This document shows, piece by piece, positions 8,675 to 17,111 of a stretch of 64,000 bases of DNA (position 1 is the first letter of the stretch; each line of letters starts with the position of its first letter). The stretch is from Riemerella anatipestifer (GTDB lineage: Bacteria > Bacteroidota > Bacteroidia > Flavobacteriales > Weeksellaceae), in NCBI RefSeq assembly GCF_009663465.1, contig NZ_QXHU01000003.1, forward strand, positions 62,001-126,000, given 5' to 3'. The notes under the pieces are model-generated. The model was given only the letters and a program-made list of their open reading frames with translations, did no database searches and was not told the DNA's origin. The translations under genes and the position numbers were made by a program.

Positions 8675-8756
8675 GTTCAGACAATAGGGCTTTTTTAACG
8701 AATGGACGCCCCATTTTCTTAACGCCTCCGTTTCCTTAGGTCGGGAGTGCAGCGGT
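8675..8756. repeat. 82-bp intergenic element, copy A
   Basis: The first 70 bp match 27685-27754 with only 3 differences; similarity fades after TTAGGTCGG and ends at AGCGGT in both. The shared core contains AACGAATGGACG and AACGCCTCCGTTTCCTTAGG. Copy A lacks the left inverted arm that copy B has. Non-coding, origin unknown. Confidence 0.85.
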
Positions 8757-8837
8757 TATTATATATGGCAGAGAATACTCGACCTCTAAGCCCGATAGTG
8801 CACCCCCTAGTTATAGGCATTACAAAAGGAAACTTCT

Positions 8838-8893
8838 TTTTGTCTAAAAGGAGGCTTCCTCTTTACCAATTAGAAGCTTCCTTTTAGACAAAA
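8838..8893. repeat. 21-bp inverted repeat (hairpin)
   Basis: Arms 8838-8858 and 8873-8893 pair over 21 bp with one mismatch around a 14-nt loop (TTTTGTCTAAAAGGA... against ...TCCTTTTAGACAAAA). Shares its last bases with the next hairpin. Could be a bidirectional terminator or part of a mobile repeat. Confidence 0.8.
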
Positions 8894-8929
8894 TCAAGGC
8901 TGGTTTTATACAGAACCAGCCTTGATTTT
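8890..8929. repeat. 16-bp perfect hairpin
   Basis: Arms 8890-8905 and 8914-8929 (core AATCAAGGCTGGTT) pair perfectly around the 8-nt loop TTATACAG. Directly abuts the preceding hairpin. A terminator role is possible but no transcript is known to reach it. Confidence 0.8.
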
Positions 8930-9042
8930 ACACTTATAGTATTAGCCACTAGATACACTCCTTTTTTTCATCATTTCGTTAAAGCCTTAAAAACAGTTGC
9001 TATTGGCATCACTAAAAACTCAAAATATAACAAATCTATTTT

Positions 9043-9070
9043 TTGACCTCAACAAAATTATTTATATTTG
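9043..9070 (+). promoter_or_regulatory. Bacteroidota-type promoter of the acyl-CoA dehydrogenase gene
   Basis: TTG at 9043-9045, 17-bp spacer, TATATTTG at 9063-9070, matching the -33 / -7 (TAnnTTTG) consensus. It lies inside the reading frame that a TTG start at 8997 would require, and therefore supports the ATG at 9093. Confidence 0.75.
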
Positions 9071-9092
9071 GAGGAACAATAATAACACAACT

Positions 9093-10223
9093 ATGAATAC
9101 AGAAAACCTAAAAATGATAGCTGAAACAGCTCGCGAGTTTGCAGAAAAAAATATCCGTCCACACATTATGGAATGGGACGAAAGCCAAACCTTCCCTGTG
9201 GAACTCTTCCACCAGTTAGGAGAAATGGGCTTTATGGGCATTGTAATCCCAGAAGAATACGGAGGCTCTGGGTTATCTTACCACGAGTATGTGGCTATTT
9301 TAGATGAAATTTCTCAAGTGGATCCGTCTATTGGGCTTTCTGTAGCGGCACACAACTCTTTATGCACCAACCATATCTACGAGTTTGGTAACGAAGAGCA
9401 AAGAAAAAAATGGCTCCCGAAACTCGCTTCTGGTCAAGTTATCGGAGCTTGGGGGCTTACTGAACATAATACAGGTTCTGATGCTGGAGGTATGAATACC
9501 ACCGCTGTAAAAGACGGCGACGAGTGGGTCATCAATGGAGCTAAAAACTTTATCACTCACGCTATTTCTGGAGATATTGCCGTGGTTATGACAAGAACTG
9601 GAGAAAAAAACACCTCTAATAATGCTACTGCTTTTGTTTTGGAAAAAGGTATGCCTGGGTTTAGTTCTGGGAAGAAAGAAAACAAACTAGGTATGAGGGC
9701 TTCTGAAACGGCAGAACTTATCTTTGATAATGTTCGTGTTCCAGACTCGCATCGTTTAGGACAAGTAGGCGAAGGGTTCAAACAAGCCCTTAAAATCTTA
9801 GATAGCGGAAGAATTTCCATTGCTGCTTTAAGTTTGGGTATCGCTAAAGGAGCTTACAAAGCTGCTTTAAAGTACGCCAAAGAAAGGCATCAATTCGGAC
9901 AGGCAATTGCCAACTTCCAAGCCATCAATTTTATGCTCGCTGATATGGCAACAGAGATAGATGCAGCCGAACTTCTTATACAAAGAGCCGCTACCCTAAA
10001 GAATGCTAAACAAAAAATGACGCGTGAGGGTGCTATGGCAAAACTCTACGCTTCGGAAGCGTGTGTAAGGATATCCAACAATGCATTGCAAATATTTGGA
10101 GGTTATGGCTATACCAAAGATTTCCCTGCTGAAAAATATTACAGAGATTCTAAACTGTGTACCATTGGTGAGGGAACTTCCGAAATACAAAAGCTAGTTA
10201 TCGGTAGAGATATTATTAAATAA
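9093..10223 (+). CDS. Acyl-CoA dehydrogenase
   Basis: 376 aa from the ATG at 9093; the longer frame from 8997 crosses the promoter and is rejected. FAD-dependent alpha,beta-dehydrogenation of acyl-CoA, first step of beta-oxidation. N-terminal helical domain, middle beta domain with GAWGLTEHNTGSDAGG, C-terminal helical domain with HQFGQAIANFQAI and QIFGGYGYTKDFPAE; the catalytic base is Glu360 in GEGTSEIQ. A second acyl-CoA dehydrogenase lies at 13982 and an acyl-CoA ligase at 15247. Chain-length preference cannot be read. Own promoter and terminator make it monocistronic. Confidence 0.92.
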   Translation: MNTENLKMIAETAREFAEKNIRPHIMEWDESQTFPVELFHQLGEMGFMGIVIPEEYGGSGLSYHEYVAILDEISQVDPSIGLSVAAHNSLCTNHIYEFGNEEQRKKWLPKLASGQVIGAWGLTEHNTGSDAGGMNTTAVKDGDEWVINGAKNFITHAISGDIAVVMTRTGEKNTSNNATAFVLEKGMPGFSSGKKENKLGMRASETAELIFDNVRVPDSHRLGQVGEGFKQALKILDSGRISIAALSLGIAKGAYKAALKYAKERHQFGQAIANFQAINFMLADMATEIDAAELLIQRAATLKNAKQKMTREGAMAKLYASEACVRISNNALQIFGGYGYTKDFPAEKYYRDSKLCTIGEGTSEIQKLVIGRDIIK

Positions 10224-10246
10224 AAGAGTATTCAAAAAAGTAACTC

Positions 10247-10282
10247 TAAAAGCTCTCACCCACACACGTGAGAGCTTTTTTT
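10247..10282 (+). terminator. Intrinsic terminator after the acyl-CoA dehydrogenase gene
   Basis: Stem AAAAGCTCTCAC (10248-10259) with GTGAGAGCTTTT (10268-10279), followed by T residues. Confidence 0.85.
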
Positions 10283-10325
10283 AACCCTTTTTATTACCTC
10301 TCTCTTCTGTTTATTCAAATATAGT

Positions 10326-10333
10326 TATCTTTG
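10326..10333 (+). promoter_or_regulatory. -7 element upstream of the DEAD-box gene
   Basis: TATCTTTG fits TAnnTTTG, about 40 nt before the ATG. No good TTG is present at the -33 distance. Confidence 0.45.
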
Positions 10334-10372
10334 CCTGTTGGTTATTCTTTTAGACCTTAATTTTATCAAATT

Positions 10373-11722
10373 ATGAACATTACTTTTGCAGATTTTGAAC
10401 TTCCCGAAAAAATACTAGATATTTTAGCCGATTTGGAGCTATTTGAACCTACACCTATCCAACAGAAAAGCTTTAAACCAATACTTTCTGGTAGAGATAT
10501 TATGGGGATAGCCCAAACAGGTACTGGTAAAACCCTAGCCTACCTATTACCTGTACTCAAAAATTGGAAATACAATAAATCTGGAAACCCTACTGTTTTA
10601 GTTTTAGTTCCCACTAGAGAACTTGTAGTTCAGGTAGCTGAAATTTTGGAGAAACTATGTGAAAAACTAAGTACAAGAATTATTGGCGTGTATGGTGGAA
10701 AAAACATCAACACCCAAAAGCTACTTTTTGATAACGGTTGTGATATTTTGGTAGGAACACCAGGGCGAGTGATGGATTTAGCCATAGACAACGCTATTTC
10801 TTTAAAAGAAGTCCAAAAACTAATTATTGATGAGTTTGATGAGATGCTTAACTTAGGTTTTCGTCCTCAACTCACACACATCTTCGAAATGATGAGAGAA
10901 AAGCGGCAAAACATTCTTTTCTCCGCAACAATGACTGATGCTGTTGATGAAATGCTAGATGAATATTTTGCCAATCCGATAGAAATTTCTTTAGCCAAAT
11001 CAGGGACGCCACTGGAAAAAATACAGCAAATCGCTTTTAAGGTAACTAACTTTAATACTAAAATCAACTTCTTACAGCATCTTCTTGATAAAGATGAATC
11101 TATGTCTAAAGTGTTGATATTTTGTAACAATAAAAAACACGCCGACTATCTTTTCACTAAAATAGACGAAATCTACCCCGAAAGTTTTGATGTGATACAC
11201 TCTAACAAATCTCAAAACTATCGTCTAAGAGCGATGAAAAAATTTGAACAAGAAGAAGTTAGAGGGCTCATCACTACCGATGTAATGGCTAGAGGGCTAG
11301 ATATATCAGACATCAGCCACGTGATTAATTTTGAAATCCCAGACATTCCAGAGCAATACATTCACCGTATTGGGCGTACAGGTAGGGCGGATAAAGACGG
11401 TATTGCACTTTCTTTCATCACAGAAAAAGAAGAAGCCTTATTTCTTGACATTGAAATCTTGATGAAAAAAGAAGTGGAAGTTCAGCCTATGCCTGAGGAA
11501 GTTAAAATCAATCCACAAAAAATAGCTTCGGAAAAAGAGGAAGTCAAAATGAAAAATCCTGTGGTGATAAAGCTTAATGAAGGAGGCGGTGCTTTCCACG
11601 AAAAGAAAGCCAAAAACAAGAAAGAAAATTGGGGCGGACCTAGTAAAAGAAAACCACCTAAAAAAATTGGAGCTAATAGAGCTCAACAAAAGGCAAAAAC
11701 CAAAGCTAGAAAAAAGAAATAA
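10373..11722 (+). CDS. DEAD-box RNA helicase with DEFD motif II
   Basis: 449 aa. Q motif FEPTPIQQ, motif I AQTGTGKT (47-54), PTREL, TPGR, motif II DEFD (153-156) instead of DEAD, motif III SAT, then the second RecA domain with ARGLDI and HRIGRTGRA. The last ~60 residues are very Lys/Arg rich (KRKPPKK, KAKTKARKKK), an RNA-binding tail as in RhlE/DbpA-type helicases. It should unwind RNA duplexes in ribosome assembly or mRNA turnover. Monocistronic between two terminators. The Phe in motif II is conservative for nucleotide hydrolysis since D, E and the last D are kept. Confidence 0.92.
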   Translation: MNITFADFELPEKILDILADLELFEPTPIQQKSFKPILSGRDIMGIAQTGTGKTLAYLLPVLKNWKYNKSGNPTVLVLVPTRELVVQVAEILEKLCEKLSTRIIGVYGGKNINTQKLLFDNGCDILVGTPGRVMDLAIDNAISLKEVQKLIIDEFDEMLNLGFRPQLTHIFEMMREKRQNILFSATMTDAVDEMLDEYFANPIEISLAKSGTPLEKIQQIAFKVTNFNTKINFLQHLLDKDESMSKVLIFCNNKKHADYLFTKIDEIYPESFDVIHSNKSQNYRLRAMKKFEQEEVRGLITTDVMARGLDISDISHVINFEIPDIPEQYIHRIGRTGRADKDGIALSFITEKEEALFLDIEILMKKEVEVQPMPEEVKINPQKIASEKEEVKMKNPVVIKLNEGGGAFHEKKAKNKKENWGGPSKRKPPKKIGANRAQQKAKTKARKKK

Positions 11723-11726
11723 TATA

Positions 11727-11770
11727 AAAACTCCCTTGAGAATAGTGTTCTCAAGGGAGTTTTGCTTTTT
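11727..11770. terminator. Bidirectional intrinsic terminator
   Basis: Perfect 16-bp stem, AAAACTCCCTTGAGAA (11727-11742) with its complement at 11748-11763, followed by a T run on the plus strand and by T residues on the minus strand. It serves the DEAD-box gene (plus) and the GLPGLI gene (minus). Confidence 0.9.
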
Positions 11771-11792
11771 TAATAAATCACCTCCTAATAGC

Positions 11793-12605
11793 TTACTCTA
11801 CGATAAGTTGATATTCTTTTTCTATTGGATTATTTTTTCTCTTCAATTCATTTTGTATTTGCCGACCCATCTCTTTGTAGTCTTGCTCCGTAAACTCCGA
11901 GCCGTCCTGTTTATACATTTTCCAATTATGAAGTTTGTAATTAGCGATTGGGTTATTATAATAGCTTTGGACAATGGCTAACCAACGATCTTCCTTAAGC
12001 CTTTCTATCTTCCCATCCATTACTGCAGAAGGCTCTACCCACTTAATTTCGTGTTGTTTCTCTATTGAAATCATTTGATATTTAAAATACTCCTCAGTAT
12101 CCTTTATTTCTAAAATAAGTCCAGGTAACCCTCGAAATACATAAGGTCCAGACTGGATTGGAATTTCATTAGAAAACCAAGCCTCCCAATGCCTACCTCC
12201 ATAATCTACGGTTGCTCTTTGGCAATGGTAGCCCAAAATGTCCTTCTTTTCTTTACGAATATTCCATTTCAACTGAACGAACTTCGGATATTCATAAATA
12301 AAACCGTCAAGATGCTTATAAAATAAAGACTTCCCTAGCTCTGAAGAATTTTTCACAATATCAGAATAACGCGGGGTGATATACTGCTTTTGTTTTGGAT
12401 TTTGACGGTTGATAGAATCAATAACATAGTATTTCTGATTTAAAAACTCCGATTCCTGACCCTTCTGTAATAATACCATATACTCCCTAATTCCCTCGTG
12501 CTTACTATTATATTTCATCTCAAAAGAGTATATCATCTTATAATTCTGTCCAAAACCGTAAATTATAAAACAAAACAAACCGATAAATCTAAGTATTATT
12601 TTCAT
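11793..12605 (-). CDS. GLPGLI family secreted protein
   Basis: 270 aa. Signal peptide (MKIILRFIGLFCFIIYGFGQ) and the family hallmark GLPGLI within FRGLPGLILEI (about residues 157-167); also GYHCQRATVDYGGRHWEAWFS upstream of it, as in the family. GLPGLI proteins are a Bacteroidota-specific group of unknown function. Convergent with the helicase gene; 143 bp separate it from the alcohol dehydrogenase gene on the same strand. Confidence 0.9.
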   Translation of the reverse strand: MKIILRFIGLFCFIIYGFGQNYKMIYSFEMKYNSKHEGIREYMVLLQKGQESEFLNQKYYVIDSINRQNPKQKQYITPRYSDIVKNSSELGKSLFYKHLDGFIYEYPKFVQLKWNIRKEKKDILGYHCQRATVDYGGRHWEAWFSNEIPIQSGPYVFRGLPGLILEIKDTEEYFKYQMISIEKQHEIKWVEPSAVMDGKIERLKEDRWLAIVQSYYNNPIANYKLHNWKMYKQDGSEFTEQDYKEMGRQIQNELKRKNNPIEKEYQLIVE

Positions 12606-12748
12606 AAAATATTCCTTATAAGAAAAAATAGTAAACTATATCTTACATATCCATTTTGTTGTTTAATAAAGATTTTTCGTTATTATCATAACTACCTTAA
12701 CAATATTATCTATTCCTTATAACATACTTTATCAAAATCATACTTATC

Positions 12749-13915
12749 TCAATAACTCATCTTTACGATATTTTTAGCATCTTCGGGCGTGAGTTTGCGG
12801 TGTTCTCCCAAACCTAGCCAGTTTCTATCTGTAAATGCTTTTTCTACTTTCTCGGCGGTGCCTTCAAACTGCGAAGTATATTCTGACAACTTGGTTTTAA
12901 TCCCTATGGAATGGAAGAAAAGCTCCATTTTTTCAATCCCTTTCTGTGCCTTTTCCTCCAAATTCATTTCAGAAGAAATGCCCCAAACCCGTTCGGCATA
13001 TTGAGCTAATTTTTGCTTCTTAGTTTCAAAATTATAACGGTAATGAGACGGTGCTATAATCGCTAAAGTTCTCGCATGGTCGATACCGAAATAAGCCGTA
13101 AGCTCGTGTCCCATAGCGTGTACCGCCCAATCGGTAGCCACACCTAAACGCAACAGTCCATTAAGAGCCATCGTGCAACACCACATATAGTTAGCCGCAG
13201 AATCATAATCAAAATCCTTTTGAAGCACCTTAGGAGCCATCTCCTGAAGCGTTACCAAGATACTTTCTGCCATTCGTTCTTGAAGTGTCGCTGCGGTAGG
13301 GAAAGTCATATATTGTTCCAAAACATGTGTGTAAGCATCTGCAATACCATTGGCGATTTGATTTTTAGGAATACTTCTTATCACTTCTGGGTCTAGCACC
13401 GAAAATTTAGGAAACAAACCATTACCTCCTCCACCGAGTTTTTGTTCGGTTTCTCTTCTAGAAATTACATAGCCCGAATTCATTTCGGAGCCTGTAGCTG
13501 GTAGAGTAAGCACAGAACCAAAGCTCAATGCTTCGCCTTCTTCAGGACGAATAGTTTTAGTTAAAATACCCCAAGGCTCACCTTCATACTTAGCTGCCGC
13601 AGCCAAGAATTTAGTTCCATCAATAACGGAACCACCACCTACTGCCAGTAGAAAATCAACATTTTCTGATTTGATGACTTTCAATGCTTCCATTAGAACC
13701 TCGTATTCTGGATTGGCTGGTATCCCTCCAAATTCCAAAACATTAAAGCCTTTAAGGGCATTTTTAACTTGCTCATACACTCCATTAGACTTAATACTTC
13801 CGCCTCCGTAGAGCATCAACACTTTAGCATTTTGAGGAATTTCTTTTGATATTTTTTCTATTTCTCCTTTACCAAAAATAATTTTAGTGGGATTTTTAAA
13901 TTCAAAGTTAAGCAT
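12749..13915 (-). CDS. Iron-containing alcohol dehydrogenase (YqhD/BDH-like)
   Basis: 388 aa, the family's usual length. NAD(P)-binding half with GGGSIKSNG and AVGGGSVIDGTKFLA; metal-binding half with Asp and His ligands in ADAYTHVLEQ and AVHAMGHELTAYFGIDHARTLA. Reduces aldehydes or oxidises alcohols; YqhD-like enzymes act on short- and medium-chain aldehydes with NADPH. It lies 67 bp after the acyl-CoA dehydrogenase ATG-strand neighbour (13982) and may share its transcript. Substrate not determinable. Confidence 0.9.
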   Translation of the reverse strand: MLNFEFKNPTKIIFGKGEIEKISKEIPQNAKVLMLYGGGSIKSNGVYEQVKNALKGFNVLEFGGIPANPEYEVLMEALKVIKSENVDFLLAVGGGSVIDGTKFLAAAAKYEGEPWGILTKTIRPEEGEALSFGSVLTLPATGSEMNSGYVISRRETEQKLGGGGNGLFPKFSVLDPEVIRSIPKNQIANGIADAYTHVLEQYMTFPTAATLQERMAESILVTLQEMAPKVLQKDFDYDSAANYMWCCTMALNGLLRLGVATDWAVHAMGHELTAYFGIDHARTLAIIAPSHYRYNFETKKQKLAQYAERVWGISSEMNLEEKAQKGIEKMELFFHSIGIKTKLSEYTSQFEGTAEKVEKAFTDRNWLGLGEHRKLTPEDAKNIVKMSY

Positions 13916-13939
13916 ACATTATTATTTTATACGTTAGAC

Positions 13940-13972
13940 AAAAAAGAGAAACTCTTACTCCTCCTCTTTTTT
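13940..13972 (-). terminator. Weak terminator-like hairpin
   Basis: AAAAAAGAG (13940-13948) pairs with CTCTTTTTT (13964-13972), between the acyl-CoA dehydrogenase stop and the alcohol dehydrogenase start. Short AT-rich stem, so doubtful. Confidence 0.35.
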
Positions 13973-13981
13973 ATATTCATT

Positions 13982-15121
13982 TCATTTAGCAATATTTCTA
14001 GAAATCACTATTTTTTGTATTTCAGATGTTCCTTCATAAATCTGAGTAATTTTAGCATCTCTCATCATTCTTTCCACATGGTATTCTCTCACATAGCCAT
14101 AACCTCCGTGTATTTGCACGGCTTCTACTGTGGTATCCATAGCCGTTTTAGAAGCAAATAACTTCGCCATAGCTCCACTTTCAGAAATATCTTTACCTTG
14201 GTCTTTCTCTGCTGCGGCTTTTAGACAAAGCATTCTAGCTGCCGTAATTTGGGTTGCCATATCCGCCAACTTAAATGCTACCGCTTGATGATTGATAATC
14301 TCTGTACCAAAAGCCTTTCTCTCTTTAGCATATTTTAAGGCTAGTTCGTAAGCACCACTAGCTATCCCCAACGCTTGAGAAGCAATACCTATCCTACCAC
14401 CATTAAGAACTGCCATAGCAAATTTAAACCCAAAGCCATCTTCTCCTATCCTATTTTCTTTAGGCACTTTCACATCGGTAAATAATAGAGAATGGGTATC
14501 ACTTCCTCTAATGCCCATTTTGTCCTCTTTTGGACCAATTTCAAAACCTTCCCAACCTCTTTCTACAATAAATGCATTGATGCCTTTATGACCTTTTTCT
14601 GGGTGTGTCTGTGCAATTACAATATAGTAAGTGGCTGTACTACCGTTGGTAATCCAGTTTTTGGTTCCATTCAGAAGATAATAGTCACCTTTGTCTTCGG
14701 CTGTTGTTTTTTGAGAAGTAGCGTCAGAACCTGCTTCTGGCTCAGAAAGTGCGAAAGCCCCAATAACCTTTCCACTTGCCAGTGGTACTAGATATTTTTG
14801 TTTTTGTTCTTCGCTAGCATATTTTTCTAACCCTGCACAAACTAAAGAGTTATTTACCGACATAATTACAGCTGCAGAAGCATCTACTTTAGCAATCTCT
14901 TCCATAGCCAAAACATAAGATACACTATCCATACCTGCACCTCCGTATTTAGGGTCTACCATCATACCTAGAAACCCTAACTCTCCCATCTTTTTTACCT
15001 GTTCTGCTGGAAATTTTTGGTCTTTATCCCTCTCTATAACTTCTGGCAACAATTCGTTTTGAGCAAAATCTCTGGCTGCCTGTTGTATCATTAGTTGTTC
15101 TTCCGTCAAATTGAAATCCAT
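13982..15121 (-). CDS. Acyl-CoA dehydrogenase (short/medium chain type)
   Basis: 379 aa, close to butyryl-CoA dehydrogenase in length and motifs: IGAFALSEPEAGSDA, NWITNGS, GIASQALGIASGAYELALKYA, QIHGGYGYVREYHVERMMRD and the catalytic Glu363 in IYEGTSEIQ. It oxidises acyl-CoA to enoyl-CoA with FAD and passes electrons to ETF. Divergently transcribed from the acyl-CoA ligase gene at 15247, with both promoters packed in 125 bp, so fatty-acid activation and oxidation may be controlled together. Confidence 0.93.
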   Translation of the reverse strand: MDFNLTEEQLMIQQAARDFAQNELLPEVIERDKDQKFPAEQVKKMGELGFLGMMVDPKYGGAGMDSVSYVLAMEEIAKVDASAAVIMSVNNSLVCAGLEKYASEEQKQKYLVPLASGKVIGAFALSEPEAGSDATSQKTTAEDKGDYYLLNGTKNWITNGSTATYYIVIAQTHPEKGHKGINAFIVERGWEGFEIGPKEDKMGIRGSDTHSLLFTDVKVPKENRIGEDGFGFKFAMAVLNGGRIGIASQALGIASGAYELALKYAKERKAFGTEIINHQAVAFKLADMATQITAARMLCLKAAAEKDQGKDISESGAMAKLFASKTAMDTTVEAVQIHGGYGYVREYHVERMMRDAKITQIYEGTSEIQKIVISRNIAK

Positions 15122-15147
15122 AATAATATTTATTATTAAACTGTCTG

Positions 15148-15177
15148 TAAAAGTAATATTTTAATTAAAACTCTCAA
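15148..15177 (-). promoter_or_regulatory. Promoter of the 13982 acyl-CoA dehydrogenase gene
   Basis: Minus strand: TTG (15177-15175), 19-bp spacer, TACTTTTA (15155-15148), one mismatch to TAnnTTTG. 26 nt before the ATG. Confidence 0.6.
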
Positions 15178-15187
15178 AGAGTATTTT

Positions 15188-15217
15188 TTGGTTTTTATTA
15201 AATAAATATTATATTTG
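15188..15217 (+). promoter_or_regulatory. Promoter of the acyl-CoA ligase gene
   Basis: TTG at 15188-15190, 19-bp spacer, TATATTTG at 15210-15217, perfect TAnnTTTG. Leaves a leader of about 25 nt. Confidence 0.75.
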
Positions 15218-15246
15218 GAAAAATTAAACACAAAAACAAGAAAAGT

Positions 15247-17028
15247 ATGTCAGTAACTAGGTTATTTGATTTCGCTTACAAAGCCATAGAAAATCATCCA
15301 AAAGAAGATATGTTAGCCACCAAATATAACGGTGTCTGGCAGAAGACTTCTACACTTAAGTTTATAAATATGGGAAATAAAATTTCTCGTGGTCTTCTCA
15401 AATTAGGAATAAAGCCTGAAGATAAAATTTCTTTAATCTCTACTAATAACCGTACAGAATGGGCAGTAATGGATTTAGGAATTTCCCAAATAGGAGCTGT
15501 TACTGTGCCTGTATATCCCACTATTTCTGTGGAAGATTATGTTTATATCTTTAATAATGCAGAAATAAAGTATTGTTTTGTTTCAGACGGAGAACTATAC
15601 CAAAAACTACTAGCGGTACAGCCTAGCGTTCCGTCTTTAGTAGGAATATTTACCTTTGACAAAGTAGAAGGTGCTCCTAACTGGTCAGAGATATTAGATC
15701 TAGGAGAAGATGAAACCACTCAAATAGAAGTGGAAGATTTAAAAAAGGGAATTAAAACTGATGATTTAGCTTCAATTATCTATACTTCAGGAACTACAGG
15801 ACGTCCTAAAGGAGTTATGCTAACCCACCAAAATATCGTATCTAATGTACTAACTTGTACACCTATACTTTCAGAAAAAAAACCTCAAGATACAAATCTA
15901 AAGAGCCTTAGCTTTCTTCCCATCTGCCACATCTTTGAACGAATGTTATTTTACTTCTACATCAACAGTGGCATCTCTATCTACTTTGCAGAAAGTATAG
16001 ATAAAATGGGAGAAAACATCAAAGAAGTTAAGCCTCACTATATGACGGTAGTTCCTAGACTTATAGAAAAAGTGTACGACAAAATCTACGATAAAGGCAT
16101 AAGTGCAGGCGGTCTTAAAGCTAAAATCTTCTTATGGGCACTAGGGGTTAATAAAGCTAAAAAAGAGATTGGTAAACCTAGTGGGCTTAAAGAAATTATT
16201 GCCGACAAACTCGTATTTAAAAAATGGAGAGAAGGCTTGGGAGGAAATATCATCACCCTTATTTCTGGTTCTGCTGCTCTAGCTCCTAGACTTAACCGAA
16301 TGTTCCAAAATGCAGGTATCAGTATATTAGAAGGTTATGGACTTACAGAAACTTCTCCTGTAATTGCGGTAAACACATTCAATAAAATGAAAGTTGGGAC
16401 TGTAGGTCCTGTGCTTCCAAATTTAGATGTTAAAATACAAGGAGACGGTGAAATATCAGTAAAAGGTCCTTCGGTTACTAAAGGCTACTACAAAGATGAA
16501 GAAAAAACTCAAGAGGCTTTTACAGAAGATGGCTACTTTAAAACTGGAGATATAGGACATATAGATGATGAAGGGTTTTTACACATTACCGATAGAAAGA
16601 AGGAAATGTTTAAAACCTCTGGTGGCAAATACATCGCTCCTCAGATGATAGAAAATATGGCAAAAGCCTCCAAATTCATAGAGCAAATAATGGTTGTAGG
16701 TGAGGGTGAGAAAATGCCTTGTGCTTTGGTGCAACCAGACTTTCATTTCGCAGTAAATTGGGCAGAGAGACACAACATCAACATCGGCAAAACTCCTGAA
16801 GAAATTGCTAAAAATCCTCAATTTAAAGCCCGTATAGAAAAAGAAATTGAATACCTAAATACCAAATTAGGAAACTGGGAAAAAATAAAAAAAATAGAGC
16901 TTACACCTGAAATTTGGTCTATCGACAGCGGACTACTTACCCCTACTCTAAAATTGAAAAGAAAAATGATTAAACAAAGATTTATAGAACTGTATAACAA
17001 TATGTATGGACATACAGAGGAAGAATAA
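15247..17028 (+). CDS. Long-chain fatty acid--CoA ligase (AMP-forming)
   Basis: 593 aa. ANL superfamily: P-loop YTSGTTGRPKGVMLTH (about residues 178-193), the middle motif GYGLTETSP (about 362-370), YFKTGDIGHIDDEGFLHITDRKKE (about 435-458) and the C-terminal hinge and Lys motif. Activates free fatty acids to acyl-CoA through an acyl-AMP intermediate at the inner face of the membrane. Divergent from an acyl-CoA dehydrogenase gene, in keeping with fatty-acid use. Closest subtype is the FadD15/FAA1-like long-chain group. Confidence 0.92.
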   Translation: MSVTRLFDFAYKAIENHPKEDMLATKYNGVWQKTSTLKFINMGNKISRGLLKLGIKPEDKISLISTNNRTEWAVMDLGISQIGAVTVPVYPTISVEDYVYIFNNAEIKYCFVSDGELYQKLLAVQPSVPSLVGIFTFDKVEGAPNWSEILDLGEDETTQIEVEDLKKGIKTDDLASIIYTSGTTGRPKGVMLTHQNIVSNVLTCTPILSEKKPQDTNLKSLSFLPICHIFERMLFYFYINSGISIYFAESIDKMGENIKEVKPHYMTVVPRLIEKVYDKIYDKGISAGGLKAKIFLWALGVNKAKKEIGKPSGLKEIIADKLVFKKWREGLGGNIITLISGSAALAPRLNRMFQNAGISILEGYGLTETSPVIAVNTFNKMKVGTVGPVLPNLDVKIQGDGEISVKGPSVTKGYYKDEEKTQEAFTEDGYFKTGDIGHIDDEGFLHITDRKKEMFKTSGGKYIAPQMIENMAKASKFIEQIMVVGEGEKMPCALVQPDFHFAVNWAERHNINIGKTPEEIAKNPQFKARIEKEIEYLNTKLGNWEKIKKIELTPEIWSIDSGLLTPTLKLKRKMIKQRFIELYNNMYGHTEEE

Positions 17029-17054
17029 TCATTGATTGTAAAATACAATTATAA

Positions 17055-17090
17055 ATAAAATCCTCTGGAAATTATTCTAGAGGATTTTAT
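17055..17090. terminator. Bidirectional terminator
   Basis: ATAAAATCCTCT pairs with its complement around an 8-10 nt loop between convergent acyl-CoA ligase and prfC genes; A/T runs lie on both sides. Confidence 0.8.
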
Positions 17091-17111
17091 TTATTGATGA
17101 TTATTTATTGC

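Larger units (their letters stand above)
8238..9042. other. Repeat- and hairpin-rich intergenic region
   Basis: About 0.8 kb between the divergent nlpC and acyl-CoA dehydrogenase genes with no credible reading frame. It holds a 22-bp tandem array with an inverted leading unit, an 82-bp element shared with 27685-27767, a 16-bp sequence (8780-8795) also found at 27334-27349, a near-repeat pair containing CCCTAGnnATAGGC (8644-8663 and 8805-8824), and two long hairpins. The parts are listed separately. Confidence 0.75.

Noticed and set aside
11577-11981. 134-codon frame spanning the end of the helicase gene and the GLPGLI gene
   Set aside because: It crosses a strong bidirectional terminator and is out of frame with both genes.
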